A DNA stretch of 64,000 nucleotides from Corella eumyota (taxonomy: Eukaryota; Chordata; Ascidiacea; Phlebobranchia; Corellidae), in assembly GCA_963082875.1 (NCBI GenBank), contig OY720101.1:10997671-11061670 (forward strand), given 5' to 3'. The translations under genes and the position numbers were made by a program. The number at the start of each line of letters is the position of its first letter. Within the stretch, counting starts at the first letter, position 1. This document shows positions 45,701-60,700 of this stretch, in pieces. Under the pieces are notes generated by a model. The model was not told the origin of the DNA. It saw only the letters and a list, made by a program, of their open reading frames with translations, and searched no databases.

Positions 45701-48700
45701 AAAAAATTGAGAATTACCAAAAAAAAATTTTTTTTTTACCAAAAACATTCCGTCTATGATGTCATCCGAGTTGTTAGTGATGTCATCAGCATTAACAACC
45801 ACTTGAGCGCGCCCTCCACCTTCACTGTACAGTGAATTTGAAATCTGAAGTATATCTTGAGCAACTGCCGGGCCCAATAATCTAAAAAAAATATATTTTT
45901 GTTAAATTTCCAAAAAAAAAAAATTTTTTCAAAAAAAAAAAAAAAATTTTAAACCTTTGTAACACCATTGGTGCATTTCTTGGCTGTGCGTTTCCTGTGT
46001 AATGTAAATGAATTGTATGGTTCCCACCATCTTGTGCCGCGGCATTTTGCCTCTGTGCCACATTAGCGGCACTGAAAGCATTGTTTCTCATTACTCGATG
46101 GCTCCACCCGTCAGGTTGATTGCTGCCACCTGCAGCTTGAGAGTAAGAACGTGGCACCGTTGTGGCGTTACTGTCGGTTATTTGTTGGTGGTTGGCATGA
46201 CGAACAAGGAGTGGGTGGCATGTGGCAACTGTGCCAGGAGGTGGCGGGATAGCACGATCTAGAAATAAAAAATTTTTTTAAAAAGTTCAAAAAAATGAAA
46301 AACTTATAAAAAAAACTATTAATTGATTTAAAAAAAAGTTTTTACTATGTTGAGCAAAAATTGGAAAGTGCTTACTTGCTTGAAAAGTTTGACTATTTTC
46401 TTCCTGATGATGAGAAACTGGAAGAGCAATCCTCCGTGTCGAGTGATCACTCATTGAGAGAAGTTGTTGAGGAAGACGGTTTCCTCCAGGACCTCCCCCT
46501 TAAATTTTGATAATTATGATGTCATAATATAAAATTCTTGCATAATTTACAAAAAAATATTTAAAAAAATTAAATTTTTTTTACCTCCAAAAATATTTTC
46601 GAGTCGAATAAATAAATCATTGTCTTGCTGATCTCCTTGTATGAGGTCATAAACAAAAGTGTCATAATTTAGATCATCATAACCTTGAATAAATCACAAA
46701 AAAATAGGATAAAGCACACTACTTAAATTTTTATTAACAGTTCACGATTTAAAATTATTATAAAAAATTTTGATTTCAAAAAAAAAATTGTTTTTGACGT
46801 TTAAAATAATTTTCCCACCTGGAATATCTTCTTCATCTAAATCCCCGTTATCCATCTCCGATCCCTCATCTTCATGATCTTCCTCATCCTAAAAAAAAAA
46901 TTTTAATTGTTGTGATTTCATAAATGCATTAATATGATGTCATCAACGCTTTTTTATCAGAAATACACATTTCCCAAACCTCCAATTAACCCACTTTTAC
47001 CCTAACTCATTTTTTTAGATTTTCAGAAATATGGCCATTTAGTAAATTGGTTTTTAATAATACAAGAAAATATTGTATTTCATCCACTTCTTAAAAGTCA
47101 TTTATATATATTTTTAGCTTTTTTAAATAAAAAATAACTTTTTACATCATCGTCATCATCATCTCCTTCTTCACTTGATAACTCGTCGGTTAAGTTATTA
47201 AGATCAATCACACTACTATTATCTAACACATCATTAATAACATCATCATCCGTGTGTTCCCCGTCGTCAACCACTATCTCATTATCAGCTAAAAAAATAT
47301 TTATTTTTGAATTTAAAAAAATAATTTTTTTAATTAAAAAATTTTTTTTTGTAAAAACCATCATCTTGTTCTTCTTCATCTTCCCCCTCTGTGACATCAT
47401 CATCTTCTTCTCCTTGTGATGCATTTCCCTCCTCTTGCTCGATCGTCTCCATGAACACTTCTTCTTCTTCATGATCTTCTTCCGGAGGTTGACTTGGAGG
47501 CTGTTCTTCGGCTGAAAGACAATTAAAATTATTTATAACAATAGAGGGTTGTATGTTAAAATTTTTTTAGTATTTAAAAAAAAATAACCCACAAATAAAT
47601 GTCAATATAAAAATAACCTCCCACCAATTTTTATTTAACCCCCTCTTACCCCTTATCCCGCCCTGAAAAAAAAACCTTTTAAAAAAAATTTTAACTCCCA
47701 AAAAACGTTTTCAGAAATATGTCCATTTGGACAAATGTTTTTTGTCGAAAACTATTACCAATAACTTTATGTGAAGTATTAAAATATTTATTGCCAAAAT
47801 TTCACTTACAAGCATCAAGATAAAGTAAATCTGATTCTTGACTTTGACTTTCTTCAGCTAAAACACTCATATATTCATCTTCTGCAAAAAAAAAAAAAAT
47901 TTTTAAATAACTGAACATATTTTATTTTTAATAAATTCATATAATTGAGTATTGACAAAAAGGGGGTTTTAAAATCTACCTTCTTCCCTATTATCTTGGT
48001 TTTCGCTTGATTGATTTCTATTCACCATAGCAACCAACATATCCAACACAAACTAAAAATAAAAAATCTTAAGTGGAGCGGGTTTAAAACAAATTAATTC
48101 TCAAGGTTGCCAAATAATTATGCAATTTTCAGGAAAAAGTTAGTTACCAGTGCTGCCAAATAATTACATAACTAGATTTTGCTAATTCAGTTTTAAAAGT
48201 TGCGAAGTCAATTTTCAGTGTTTCCAATTAATTACCTCTTCTTGATTTGCAGACGTAGTTTCAGTTGTTGCAGAAGTTTCTTGGGTGCTGGCTGGGGTTT
48301 CCCCTTTCTTGGTACTGGGTTGAGTTTTGGGAAGAGCCGGAAAGCTTGAAGGGCGAGTTAAAATCTAAAAAAAAAAAAAAAAAAAAATTTAAACCACCAA
48401 AATTTTAACATTAAATTATTATCTGCATTAATTAATAAATAAAATACTGACCTCGAGTGGCCGTAAAGCAGTGTTAATAGTGTCAGCTACACCAGCTAAT
48501 CCGAGGTCAATAAAATGTGGCAGTTTTGCTAAATCAGTGGCCAATCCTTTTCTTATCATCATCCGAGGAACATAACCTGAATAAATAATTTATTTTTATT
48601 AGACTTTTCGATCAACCTCATAGACCCATAACTATAGTTTAAGTATTTAAACACCAGTACAGAAAATTTCTAGTTTTTTCCATTGAAAAACTACATTAGT

Positions 48701-51700
48701 TCGGCAGTGTAGTTTATAGTAAGAACAACCGGATTTACCACATGACATTTTGAGTTTAATCCCCATGGCTTTCATGCTGTATTAATCAGCAGTTTAGTTT
48801 TTGGGCAATTATAATCTATAATATCTCAAACTGCCAAAGGAAACTTGAGACTGGGTCAGAGTAACTGATGATACTCTATGTTTAGGATGTGAAGTCAGCC
48901 AGCAATGGCAAATAAACAAAAAAAAAGTAATAAAAAGTTAAGAATGTAAAAAAAATCATCAGTTTAATATTAAATATAATTATTAAAACTTAAAATTACC
49001 CGATTGACTATCCGGGGTATGATCTTGTTTGATATTTCTACCAACCATTCTTCTATTTCTTTGACTTGGACTCTTTGTTGTGCAATCTATTATTGTTCTA
49101 AATATAAGAAAAACAAATATAAAATTTTTCAGTTTGGCATTGTGATTTTTTTACTAAAAATTTAAAATAAAACATAAATTTTATTATAGTTGTACAAAAA
49201 TGCCCAAATACTACTAAAATTTACAAAAAATGCTCAAATTAAAATTTTTATTGCAATTTTATATGCCAATCAATCAATTGCCTGGCCAGAGCAGCATTTT
49301 AATTGTCGTAACGTCACAACTGACATTTGCTGGTAATAATTACCCACGCACCACAAATAAGATTTTTTTAATTTAAAGGCCACATATCTACGTATATATA
49401 TTTTCAACACCAATATAAATAATTTTAGTTGAAAGTATGGTATATCAGTCATGGCATCAAACTGTGAGCCGAAAGGTGTTGGGTTTAAGCCATACTAATG
49501 CCAAAATTTTTTCCAAATAAAAACTTACGATATAATTTCCAGTAAACATTTAAGTTTGTTATGCTTCTCTGTTGATTCTGGACCAATCATCGCTCTATTT
49601 AACGCCGATTTTAACTCTGTTACTAAAATCGCGTGAGGGTCAGCATTAGGTGGGCCTGAGGGGTGAGTTTGGGAGACGGCGAGGCATGATAAAAGAACCC
49701 TAGATAATGCTGGGCAATCTTTGTCCCATAAATCCAACTCATTTGGATCCTAAATATTTTTTTCAGTTTTTTTTTTTAATTTCAAATTATTAATAACGTT
49801 TTATTAAATTTTTTCTAATTAATATTTTCCTTTGGACTCACTTTGTTTAATTCTTTATCTTTTGATCTTGGTATTAAGAGATGATCGAGGATAAACGACA
49901 AACAAGAACATTCCTAAAAATCATGTAAAAATTTATTAAGGAAATTATATTTATTTTTTGAATTCTGAAACTAGCAAAACATAGATCTACAAGATAATAA
50001 AATTTTTAATTTTAGGTGCGTTGGCCATTTGGCAGAACTGAAAAGCAAATAGAAAGTTAAAAAAAAAAAGAACAGAGTGGTTCACACGTACGAAAGTTTG
50101 CGTAAGTTACGTAAGATTTCGTAAAGTTTTGTAGCCGAAGCGGAATTTACGCAAGATTTCGTAAGCGGTATACTTTTATTATATATTTTGTATTTGTTAA
50201 TCCCTAGAACTCGTAAAGATACGTAACGCAACGTTACTTTGTCGTGTAAACAGGCCTAAAAAAAATTAAAAAAATGTACAACAAACGGCTCAGAAAAATA
50301 AGGTTATTTTCCTGTCTACCAGCAAATGATCTTACGCAATGACATCGTGCGCCACGTAACTCGCAAGCATAGAGATTTTCCCTATTTACAATATTTACCT
50401 TTTAAAGACGATTTCTCAAAAACTACTTGACCAATTTTTAAAATAATCGTATTCTCGTGCAAGTTATTTAAAAAAACATAATTAAAAAAGAAACTTTGCG
50501 ACCGAACCATCTCTTTAAGTAAAATTTTGAAAATCAGTTAATACAATAAAATAATTGCAAATACTGTAAAGCAAAAGTGATCCAAAAAAATTAAACAGTT
50601 TTTTTAATAACAAAGTTTGAATTAAAATCTTTATCCTCGATGTGGAAAGGTCGAATCTGAGACCTAAACATAACAACAGTTCCTCCAACCCAGTCTTGAG
50701 TTGCCTGTAGCAGTTTGGAATACTATAGATTATATTTGCCCGATAATTTAGCTGCTAAAAATAAAGTTACCTGTTCAATTAAGGGAGACATATCTGGAGT
50801 ATATCGATGATTAGCAAACATGAAAGCACATGAATAATATGATCTTACTAACTCAGCTATTAATCGTAATATTGAGGACTTTGTAACTAGTAAACCATCT
50901 AAAAAATAAATTGAATTAGTACACAATTTAATGAAAAACTGGTTAACTGTATATATATATATATACACAATTGGCAGTTTTCTAATAGTCAGTTTTTCTT
51001 TTGTAGACCTATAAATTGGACATATATTTATATTGTCCACTAGGTCTTATTTAATATAGATTTAATGGGCGTTTATTTTGCTTTTTTAAAAAAAATTAAA
51101 AACAGTTTACTCATTTAAAAAACACAAAATAATAAAAAATCAACCGGTATAATTTTTGTTTTTTAAATAAATTTTTCTAAATCATAAAACTCAAAAATGT
51201 TTCAGTATATATATTAACAAGGGTTTTAAAATTTTTTAAATAAATAAAACAAAATTTACTAGGTTCGGGGGATGCTGGTTTTTGATTTTTCTTATCCGAT
51301 TCTGTTGTTGTTGTAGACTGGGTTTCATTCATTGGCTAAAAAAATTAAAAACAATATTTTAAACATTCATTTTTAAAAACTCTATAAATATAAAGAATAC
51401 CTTTGTCGAAAAACGCTTTTTAACTTTTATCAAAAGTTATTTTATTTTAATTTAAGAAAAACTTTAAAAATTAAAAATAATTAAAAACTTACTGTTGGAA
51501 TGGCTTCATTAGTTGTCGAAACGTCTTCCTTCTAAAAAAATTATTGTTAAAATGTTATGTTACAGAATTTTGCAATTTTGTAAGTATTGTTAAAATGTTA
51601 TGTTACAGAATTTTGCAATTTTGTAAATAGCAAGTTAGTATGGTTGACAATGAATCATAAAATGGCTTCAGAACCTTTAAAAAATTTCTGTGGTACCTAC

Positions 51701-54700
51701 AATTTAATTTTCAAAAATACTGGAAAATGATTAACATAAAAAAACAGGTTACCATATTTTTTTGTGTGACGTAGAAAATACTAAGTAGCGTAATAAATGT
51801 ATACAAGCTAATACTTTCTTCGTCATCACAAACAGGGCTTCCCTTTTCTTTTTTTTAATTAATTTTAATTTTTTTTTAAGTTGTATAACTTAAAAAGTAG
51901 GTAAAATTATTTAAAGTTAAAATCATTTTTGTGTTAAGTGATATCAACTTTGTTAATTTTTGAGTAAAAAAATATCGCTAAAATATGACTTTAAGTTAAA
52001 AAAAATGTAAAAAAAATTTTAATTTTCAAATAACATCTCACATTTTTATCCAAATTTGCTCCCACTGGCTTTGTTTCAACTAAAGCATTGAGTAACTGGT
52101 TCATGGTTTGTTCCACAATGTTAGGTAAGTTATTAATAACGGTTGTTGATACCAACAAAAGAGGTTTAATAAATTGAACAGCGTTAGGTCCAACTAATGC
52201 AGTCTCCTCAGCTTCTATATCTAAAAAAAGTAAATTTATTTGTAAAAATTTACAAAAAATGAATATTTTAATATTATGATATAATCAATATAATAAACAT
52301 GGTTGTATTTTGAAATTTTAAAGGTTTCACATATTAATTCTTTTACTGTCCTAAAATTTTTGTAGGACCATTAAATACACATAATCTGAAGATTTAAAAC
52401 ATTATTTACAAAATATTAATTTGTTATAAAACTTGTTTACAAAAAAATACAGAAAAAAAAACTTTAATTTTTAAGCCATTATTTTCTTTAAACATTAGAT
52501 TTAGAAGTAGTGACTAAAACACTTGGATTCAATACACAAGGTCCTAGGTTCGATTCCAACTGCTTCCAAGCTGTAGCGCCCTTGAGTAAGGTGCATTAAA
52601 TAGTAATAACCCCTGCAGAGGCAAACACAAATTAGCAGTTTAATTATCTGTCATTATAGAAAAAAAACTCAAACTGGCAAATTCAACTCAATACTGTGTC
52701 AGAGTAACAAATGTTACTTTATGATCGGCTGTTCTCAGTTTTAAGTCTTTTCAGATTAAAAAATATATTTATAAACAGGGGCGTATTGTTTTTAAAATTG
52801 GCGAATCTTTTTTTTACAAATATATAAGAAATAGTAAATCAACCAAAAATGGTTCAGACGATAATAAAACACCCGTGTATATTTATGTGTTTTTTTCGAA
52901 ACTAATTAACTAACATCAACATAATCCTGCGTAAATGTAGGTTACTATAAGGCATTTAATTACAGTAACCTTGCGTGACCTCATAATGTATAAGTTTTAC
53001 TCCCTCAGTTTGTTAAGTTGTTGTGCAATGTGGTTGAACTTTGGTAAGCATAGTAGTAGTACATTTTAAAAATGCAACGCAAAGCGTCAAGTGTTAAGGC
53101 CTGTTCACACGACAAGGTAACGTTGCGTTAATTTGTACCCTGATAAAAATATTAAATTTAGGATTTTAATTAATTCATTAAACTTACTTCGACTTCCAGC
53201 TTCAGGGGGTAAAATAACCCTTAAATTCTTCGAGCACATTTCAGTGAATATACCAGGGTGTTGGCAAGCAGCTGGGGCTAAAGCTCGCAACATGTAATGT
53301 AGCTCCCTACTCCCTAAACTATTACCACTCACACCACAACTTGCATTTGCAGCCCCAGTACCCGCGACATGACATACTGTCTGTAAAAAAATGTTTTTTC
53401 AAAATTCAAAAAACTTTTTTTTTAACGGCTTTGATGTGAGAAGGTCGAATGCACCACCTACACATAGAATAACATCAGTTACACTAACCCAGTCTTGAGT
53501 TGCCTGTAACAGTTTGGGATATTATAGATCATAATTGCTCAATAGTAATGCTGCTGATTAAGTGCTGGCTTAGCAGGAGTTCGTACCGTTTATAGAGCCT
53601 TACTCAAGAGCGCTACAGCATGAGAGCAGTAGGGATTAAACCCACGACCTCATGGTGGTGTAGCAATTGTTCTTACGACTACACCAAGCTGCCGGTTAAA
53701 CATATGAAATTTTAAGTTTCTTTCCAATTTACAACATTTTTATTGATCTATTCAATTTTAAGTTAATTTTTGTTTCTAAAATTAAAGATATTTCCTAGAG
53801 GTAGGCGAGGGTAAGTTAGGGTTAATATAAAATGTAATATATAAGTAAAATGGCGTTTTGGGCAAATGTCTATTTTGTAAAATGATTTCCAATATTATAA
53901 TAGTAATCAGTAATTTTAAACTTTCAGATGACAAAGAGAAAAAATTTAAATATTTACTTTTTCCATGGTAGCTCTTAATGTTTGTTCGTCTTCTAAAATA
54001 TGTCTTAAAAGTAAAGTTGCCAGCGAAGCAAATCCGATAAAACCATGTTTGTTCTGTAGTTTTAACAACCCTCCTGGGCCACCTAGTGTCGCAAATAATA
54101 AAGCTCGTTCATGTCCACCAGGGGTGCCAGAGCGAGTGAGTCTGTTATTGAAAATCATAAAAAATTTAATTTTTTTTACTTAATTTTTCAAAGTTTTAAG
54201 TAAAATAATTTTTATGAAAAAATGTTTAAATTCAAACTAATACCTAGAAAAAATAACATTTTTTTAAATAACTTTAAAAAAAGGCACGAACACCAAAAAA
54301 ACATTAAACATAAAATATTTAGAGTAAAAAAATATGTAAAAAACACACAAAAGTTGACAATTTTTAACAATATTTTCACCAAAAACAACAATATAAACAC
54401 GAAAAATTTTAAATTCAATAAACTAAAAAAAACACAAATTAACAAAAATTGAGCAAAAAAATTTAATAAATAAAAAAAATAAAAATATCAATTTACCTTA
54501 ATAAGAGTCTCATAGAAGAATGCAGGGTGTCAGCATCTACAGGAAAACAAACAAACTTTGTACAAGCAAAAACCAAATTTTCTGCCTGTGATTTGTTCAC
54601 TCGAACAAAGTCTCCAAATTCCTGAATATTCTTTTTTTCCTCTGATTGGTTGGATTTAGAAGAGCTTGATGCTGATTGGTCGCTTTTTGTTGCGTCAATT

Positions 54701-57700
54701 TCCATATTTTCTTCTAAAAAATTGTTCAAAAATTTTTTTAGACTTAATATTTAAAAAAAAAAGGGAAATAAAAAAAATATGACACTACATAACATTACCA
54801 TTAGAAGTGCTCGACGCTGATTGGGTGCTTTTTGTTGCGCTTGATTTTGATTGGTCCGGAGATAATGTTGTGTCAATATCCATATTTTCTTCTAAAAAAT
54901 TGTTTAAAAATTTTTTCTAATTTTTCTATTTTTAAATTTTATTTATTTTTGCTGTTCTTTTGACATAAATTAAATAAATAATTTTATTTTTGCAAAACTA
55001 TAGTAAAAATCATTCCTAAAAATATGACACTACATAATATTACCCTTTTTAATTTTTTTTTTAATTTTTTAAAATCTCACTACCTTGTTGTGGTTTATTT
55101 GGTGTTGTTGAATTATTTGTATAAGTTGCCATTATTGGTCTCCGATTTCCTGATTCTTCATTACATTGAATTAATTGATGAAAATTAATCGAATACCTTC
55201 TTCTGCCTGCAGTAAACCTAAACAAAAGTTGTCAAGTAACATTAGAATCCCTTTAGTAAAAATAAATATTTATAACTTTATTTATTTGATCACTTATATA
55301 TTCTGATTTTTGGAAAAATTTAGAACCGTAAATGTAAAGTACAAAAAAAATTTTTTTTTTTTTAACAAAATTTTTTTTAAAAAGCGCATTTCTAAAAATT
55401 CAATTCAAAAATTAAAATAAAAAATTTAACAGACCTGACAGTTCCGAGACCTTGGTTGTACGCGTCATCAATACTTTTATGATTGGAAACACTGTAATTA
55501 CACCATCGTCCCGAGCGATCGTCGAACCATTTCCACTCTCGCTTGTGACCGATGAACCGTGACTTCATCTCATTTCGACGTAGAATCGATACACATGTTC
55601 GCTCGTATAAATCAACCCACAATAAAACTGGTGATATCCATCTACATAAAAAAAGATTTTAAATTTTTAAAATTGAAACCTTGCAAAAATTTTTTTAATT
55701 GTTTTGGGATTTTAGCATTTTTTTTTTTATTTTGCCTCAAAGCAATTGGTACGATGTAATTTTTTTGTATATATCTTTATCCTCGATGTGGGAAGGTCGA
55801 ATGCGCGACTTAAACATAGAGTAACATCAGTTACCCCAACCCAGTCCGAGTTACCTGTGGCAGTTTGGGATATTATAGATTATAATTGCCCGGTAGTTAT
55901 GCTGCTAATTAAGTGCTGGCTCAGCAGGAGTTCATACCGTTTATAACGCTTTACTCAAGAGAGCTACAGCATGAGAGCAGTGGGAATTGAACCCACAACC
56001 TCATAGTGGTGTAGCAAGAGTTCTTACCACTGCCTTATTTCTCAACAAATAGTAATATAAAATCAAAAATAACAAAAAAACTAATTTAACAAAGTCAAAC
56101 CATTTAAAAAAATCTTACTTTGCAAAAAAGTTTCAATTTTTATTAGTAATTTAAATCAAAGATAAATAAACAAAATAAAATTATATATTTAGGCAATAAA
56201 CAATGTTTAGAAAAAAAAATTAAAAAGTTGTTACTCACTTTGGGGTAGGCACTTCTTTAGCTTTATCCTCGTTATTTTGAATCCACAAACTGGCGCTGTG
56301 AAGTAGTTCAATAAAAGTGTTGACTATTCCTGTTTCACTTACAAATTTACTACAAGGTTCTTTCATTTCCTGAAATTAAAAATATTACAAAAATTAAAAA
56401 AAAAGTTTCCTAAAAATTTGACCAGTGGCAAACTACAATAATTAAGCCACAGACAGCCTTCAGTTTGATTCCCGCTGATTCTATGCCATAATGCACCTTA
56501 AATTCTATGCCATAATGCCCTTACTTTGCTTACCAATAGCAATTAACAGGTTTATAATCAGATAATATAATAAATAATATAACAAACTAACAAAGGCAAC
56601 TTAAGACTTGGTTAGGGTAACAACAATTACTCTACATTAGAACTGAGTAAAGTCGGCAGTTCCGAAATAAAAAAAAATCTTAGAATTTAAAATCAATTTT
56701 TCTACAAATTCAACTATAAGTAAATACAAAGATTCTCAAAAAAATTAAAAAAAAGTAAAATTTTCATAAATACCTCAAATAATAACGCAACAAGAATCGC
56801 TTTTGTTGAAAGGCCCTTCGCAATTTCATTGTCATTTACCCAAACTTCTGGATCATTGGTCACATACTTTCGGTTTAATTCCTGGCAAGAACTCTTTATC
56901 TGAATACCAAACTTTTTTTAATTTTTTTTTATTTATTTATTTTTTTTAAAGCTATTTTTTATTATTTTTAAGCTATAAACTAATTTTATTATTTTTAATT
57001 AGCTATTAACTTATGTTAAAAAACTACATTATCGTTTTTCTAAAAAAAATTTTGAAATAAGTTGTAAGTTGATTAAATTTTGACACTGGCGTTTCTATAA
57101 GTTTTATTGATGGAAGGAGTGGGAATCAAACCCATGAACCCATGTTGTTAACTAACTGCCAGTCCAAGTTAAAATTTTTCCATTTTGGTAAAAATTTTTA
57201 ATTTCGGTAGCAATTATATAAATTGCATAACCATTTTTGAGTTATTTTTAGAAGTTAAACTAAACGATTATGACATTTTTAAAATGATTATGACATCACA
57301 ATTTCCTTTTTGTTTGCCAATAAAGCATCATAATATTAATAAGACATTTAAAAAATTAGAATATTAAAACGAAAAAAAAAACTTACTTTTAAATTTAAGA
57401 CTATTAACGTAAATTAACATCAGTAAGTACTTAGTAAATTTTGTTTACACAATTAAGATAAATTTAAACAAAAAAAAAGTTTTAAAATTTTTTACCTGTT
57501 GTAGAAGTTTAAGAAACACCCTGTCTGCCCATTCTTTTCCAGCTCTTTTCATTAACACCACTGTTACATCACAAACCCTGCCATTATGACATCATAATTA
57601 ACAATTATTTATCATGAAGTAATAAAAACATAATAAAATTATTTCAATACAAAAAAATTTCTGCAATTTTTTTATAAAATTTAAGTTTTTTAAAATTATT

Positions 57701-60700
57701 TTTTCATTTTTTTGGCTTATGTAACTTAACTCAATAACTAGGTTAAAAGTCGGTCACGATTAAAATTCAAAAAGGAAATTAATCTTGTAGAAAATTACTC
57801 AGAAATTAATTTAAATTTGCAATCATTATTATCCTTTTTTTAATTATTTATTTAAATTTTTTGGGCATTGTAAAATATAAAAAAAAAATAATATAAAAAT
57901 TGCATTAAAACATTTTAGTAAATAAATGGAATGTAAATAACTAAAAAATAATCATTTTAAAATTAATAAAAAACAAATATACCTGTAAACTGTATCAGGT
58001 AATTTATCAACCCACTCTGTACATTTATTAAAAATATCATCAGCAAATTTGTCGATTATTTCAATCGGTATTGGTTGGACGTCACCCTATTATAAGGAAA
58101 AACAATTATTGACATTATCGAAAATAATTTTCATACTATTATTTTATTTAACCATTATTTCAATTATTTAGAAATTACACTATTTCTGTTTTAACAAATA
58201 TTTTGTATAAGCCCGTATTATAAATATTTTTATCAAATAATCAAGTTTGTAAAAAATCAATTTCAAAAACGACATTTTACCAAAATTCAAGTTAATTTTT
58301 TTTTAATTAAAGGGCATCTTCCAGAAAAGAGTTAAGGTAAAAAATGGTATTTGTAAAAAGATATTTGACTAGTGGTATGATTATAATTTTTTTTTTTTGG
58401 ACTAAAAAAAACTAACATAGAAATCTAATATTATATTATTTGTCACACCTGGGCGAGCAACTTGATTTCTTCTTCATCTTCCTTTTTCTGTTTTTCTTCT
58501 TCTAACTTTTTGTCAGTTTCCTAAAATGTTTTAGTTTTATTAATTTTGTGCTTATTTATCTTTAATGTGTAATGGCAAACTATATAGCCTTTACATGGAG
58601 TAACATTTGTTACCCTGCCCCAGTCTCAACTTAAAGATATACGTTAGAAATATAATTCATTATAATTTTCAAATAATTAACCTGCTGATTGTTTTTTTGG
58701 TTTAACATAATTTCTAACCATTTTATATGTTTTACTTTGGGTACTACAGCATGAAAGCAGTAGAGATTAAACTCGGAATATAAAAGATTGAATTTAACCA
58801 AAAAATTTAACACAATTTTTAGGCAAAAAAAGAGTATAGAATGCACTAACACATAAAAATAATTCAAAGTAGTCCAAAATTTCCACTTATAAAATTTAGG
58901 AAAAAATTTTTAAAGTCATATATTAGCGATATTTTTATACCCAAAAATTGATAAAGTTGGTGTCACTGAACACAAAAATGATTTTAACTTTAAATAATTT
59001 CACCTACTTTTTAAGTTATACATTTTTAAAAAAATGTTTAAATTAATTAAAAAAAGGAAAGCCCTGTTTGTGATGACGTAGAAAGTACTAGCTTGTATAC
59101 ATTCACTACGCTACTTAGAACTTTCACGTCACACAAAAAAATATGGTAACCTTATGCTAATCATTTTTAAGTATTTTTGAAATTAAATTGTAAGTACCAC
59201 AGACTTTTTTTAAAGTTCTAAAGTCATTTTGTGATTTAGTGTCAACCATACTAAGGTGCTATATACACCACTTACAAAATAGCAAAACTCTGTAACATAA
59301 CACTTTAAAATTTGACAAAATGTAACTTATATAAAATAAATTAAAAACAAAATCAGTTTGATAATATAATTTACCATAAAATATACTTACTGCTTGTGTT
59401 GGTCCAGTTTTTTTTACATATTCGTCAATTTCTGTTTCATCAATTGTACTTGTATCGCTGGCCCAACCCAGTTCCTATAGCATTTAAAAATATTTAAAAT
59501 ATTAAAGATATGTCCTTGATATGGGAAGGCCGACTAAAACACCTACCGAACTTGTAACATTCGTTACCCCAAAGTTTTATATTGCTTTTGACAGTTTTGC
59601 ATATTATTAATCTAAAGGTGTTTTTGATTTGGCAGAAATTAGTTTAGTTTTTAGCGCTTTACTTAAGAGCAGTTTTATTTTAAAGTCGTGGGGATTAAAC
59701 CCCAAATCTTACGTTGTAAAGCCAACTGTTCTTACAACTACTTCACACTACCATTGTATTTTTAAAACACAAGTTTAAAAAAACAAAACACAAAAAAATA
59801 TATAGAAAATCTAAATTGTGTTTTAATAAAATAATATTTTACATGTTTTTGTAATTATAAAAAAAACTAATTGAGGATAAACTAAAAACTGACCTCTAAA
59901 TTCTCTGGTTCAGCGACCTCCACATCATTATTAGCCTCTTCCGTACTTCCTCCAGCATCATCCAAAGACATCGTGATTGCCCGGATCAGTTGATCTTCCT
60001 CCGAGCTGTGTGTTAACAACCACTCTGTGGCGCCCTGCAGTGTTGGAACATGGCCGAGAGCTTCAAGAACGCTTTCACGGGGAAACCCCATGTCCATCAA
60101 CTAAAAATAATTTTAATTTAAAAAAATTAGCTTTGGAGTTTAAGACACTAGACATCTTAAGTTTATGGGTTTAAACCCCACTGCTTCCATAACTTAGGGC
60201 ATTTTTGAATAATTAGGTTAAAATATTTAAAACACCGGCAACACTTGGTTTTCCTACACGAGATCACCGGTTTGTTTCTCACAGGTTCTATGCTTTAGCA
60301 CCCTTTAGTAAGGAGTTATAAACTCCAGCTAAGCCAAAAATCAGTGGCAGGGGAAATCCCGGACAAATATACTCAATAATATTCCAAACTGCCAAAGTGA
60401 ACTCAAAATTTGGTCAGATATCAAATGGTAAGTAAGAACACTTGCTACACCACACGTGAGGTCCTGGGTTTAATCCCCATTGCTCTTATACTTGAGTAAG
60501 GCGCTATAAACGATATAAACTTCTGCTGATCCAGCACCTAATCAGCAGCTTACTTATCGGGCAATTATAATCTATAATATTCCAAACTGCTAAAGGCAAT
60601 TCGAGACTGGGTCGGAGTAACAGTTGTTACTCTATGTTCAAGACGCGCATTCAATTTTCCTACATCGAGGATAAAGATATATACAAAAAAAATGTATAGT

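Larger units (their letters stand above)
43967..46258 (-). other. HUWE1: HUWE1 exons after the acidic tract
   Basis: Exons 43967-44051, 44170-44351, 45393-45534, 45740-45881 and 45955-46258. Conserved signals are [72 protein letters not shown] and a Lys/Glu-rich predicted helix ([20 protein letters not shown]). All have direct counterparts in vertebrate HUWE1. Confidence 0.93.
49529..54891 (-). other. HUWE1: HUWE1 helical-repeat exons
   Basis: Exons 49529-49749, 49842-49913, 50771-50898, 51260-51335, 51493-51531 (39 bp), 52042-52220, 53188-53380, 53958-54141, 54497-54713 and 54799-54891. Conserved runs: [63 protein letters not shown] and [16 protein letters not shown]. The exons 54497-54713 and 54799-54891 are partial duplicates of each other. 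Confidence 0.92.
56239..59474 (-). other. HUWE1: HUWE1 linker exons between UBA/UIM and WWE
   Basis: Exons 56239-56369, 56774-56899, 57496-57577, 57983-58086, 58449-58520 and 59391-59474. Signals are [20 protein letters not shown] (the DTVYRVCD stretch is nearly invariant in HUWE1), ILVALLFE and a Lys/Glu helix [18 protein letters not shown]. Confidence 0.92.

Noticed and set aside
46008-46262. Plus-strand open frame of 84 codons
   Set aside because: Antisense of HUWE1 exon 45955-46258.
54212-54452. Open frames on both strands, Lys/Asn-rich or Phe/Leu-rich
   Set aside because: Low-complexity AT-rich intron between two HUWE1 exons; no conserved motif.
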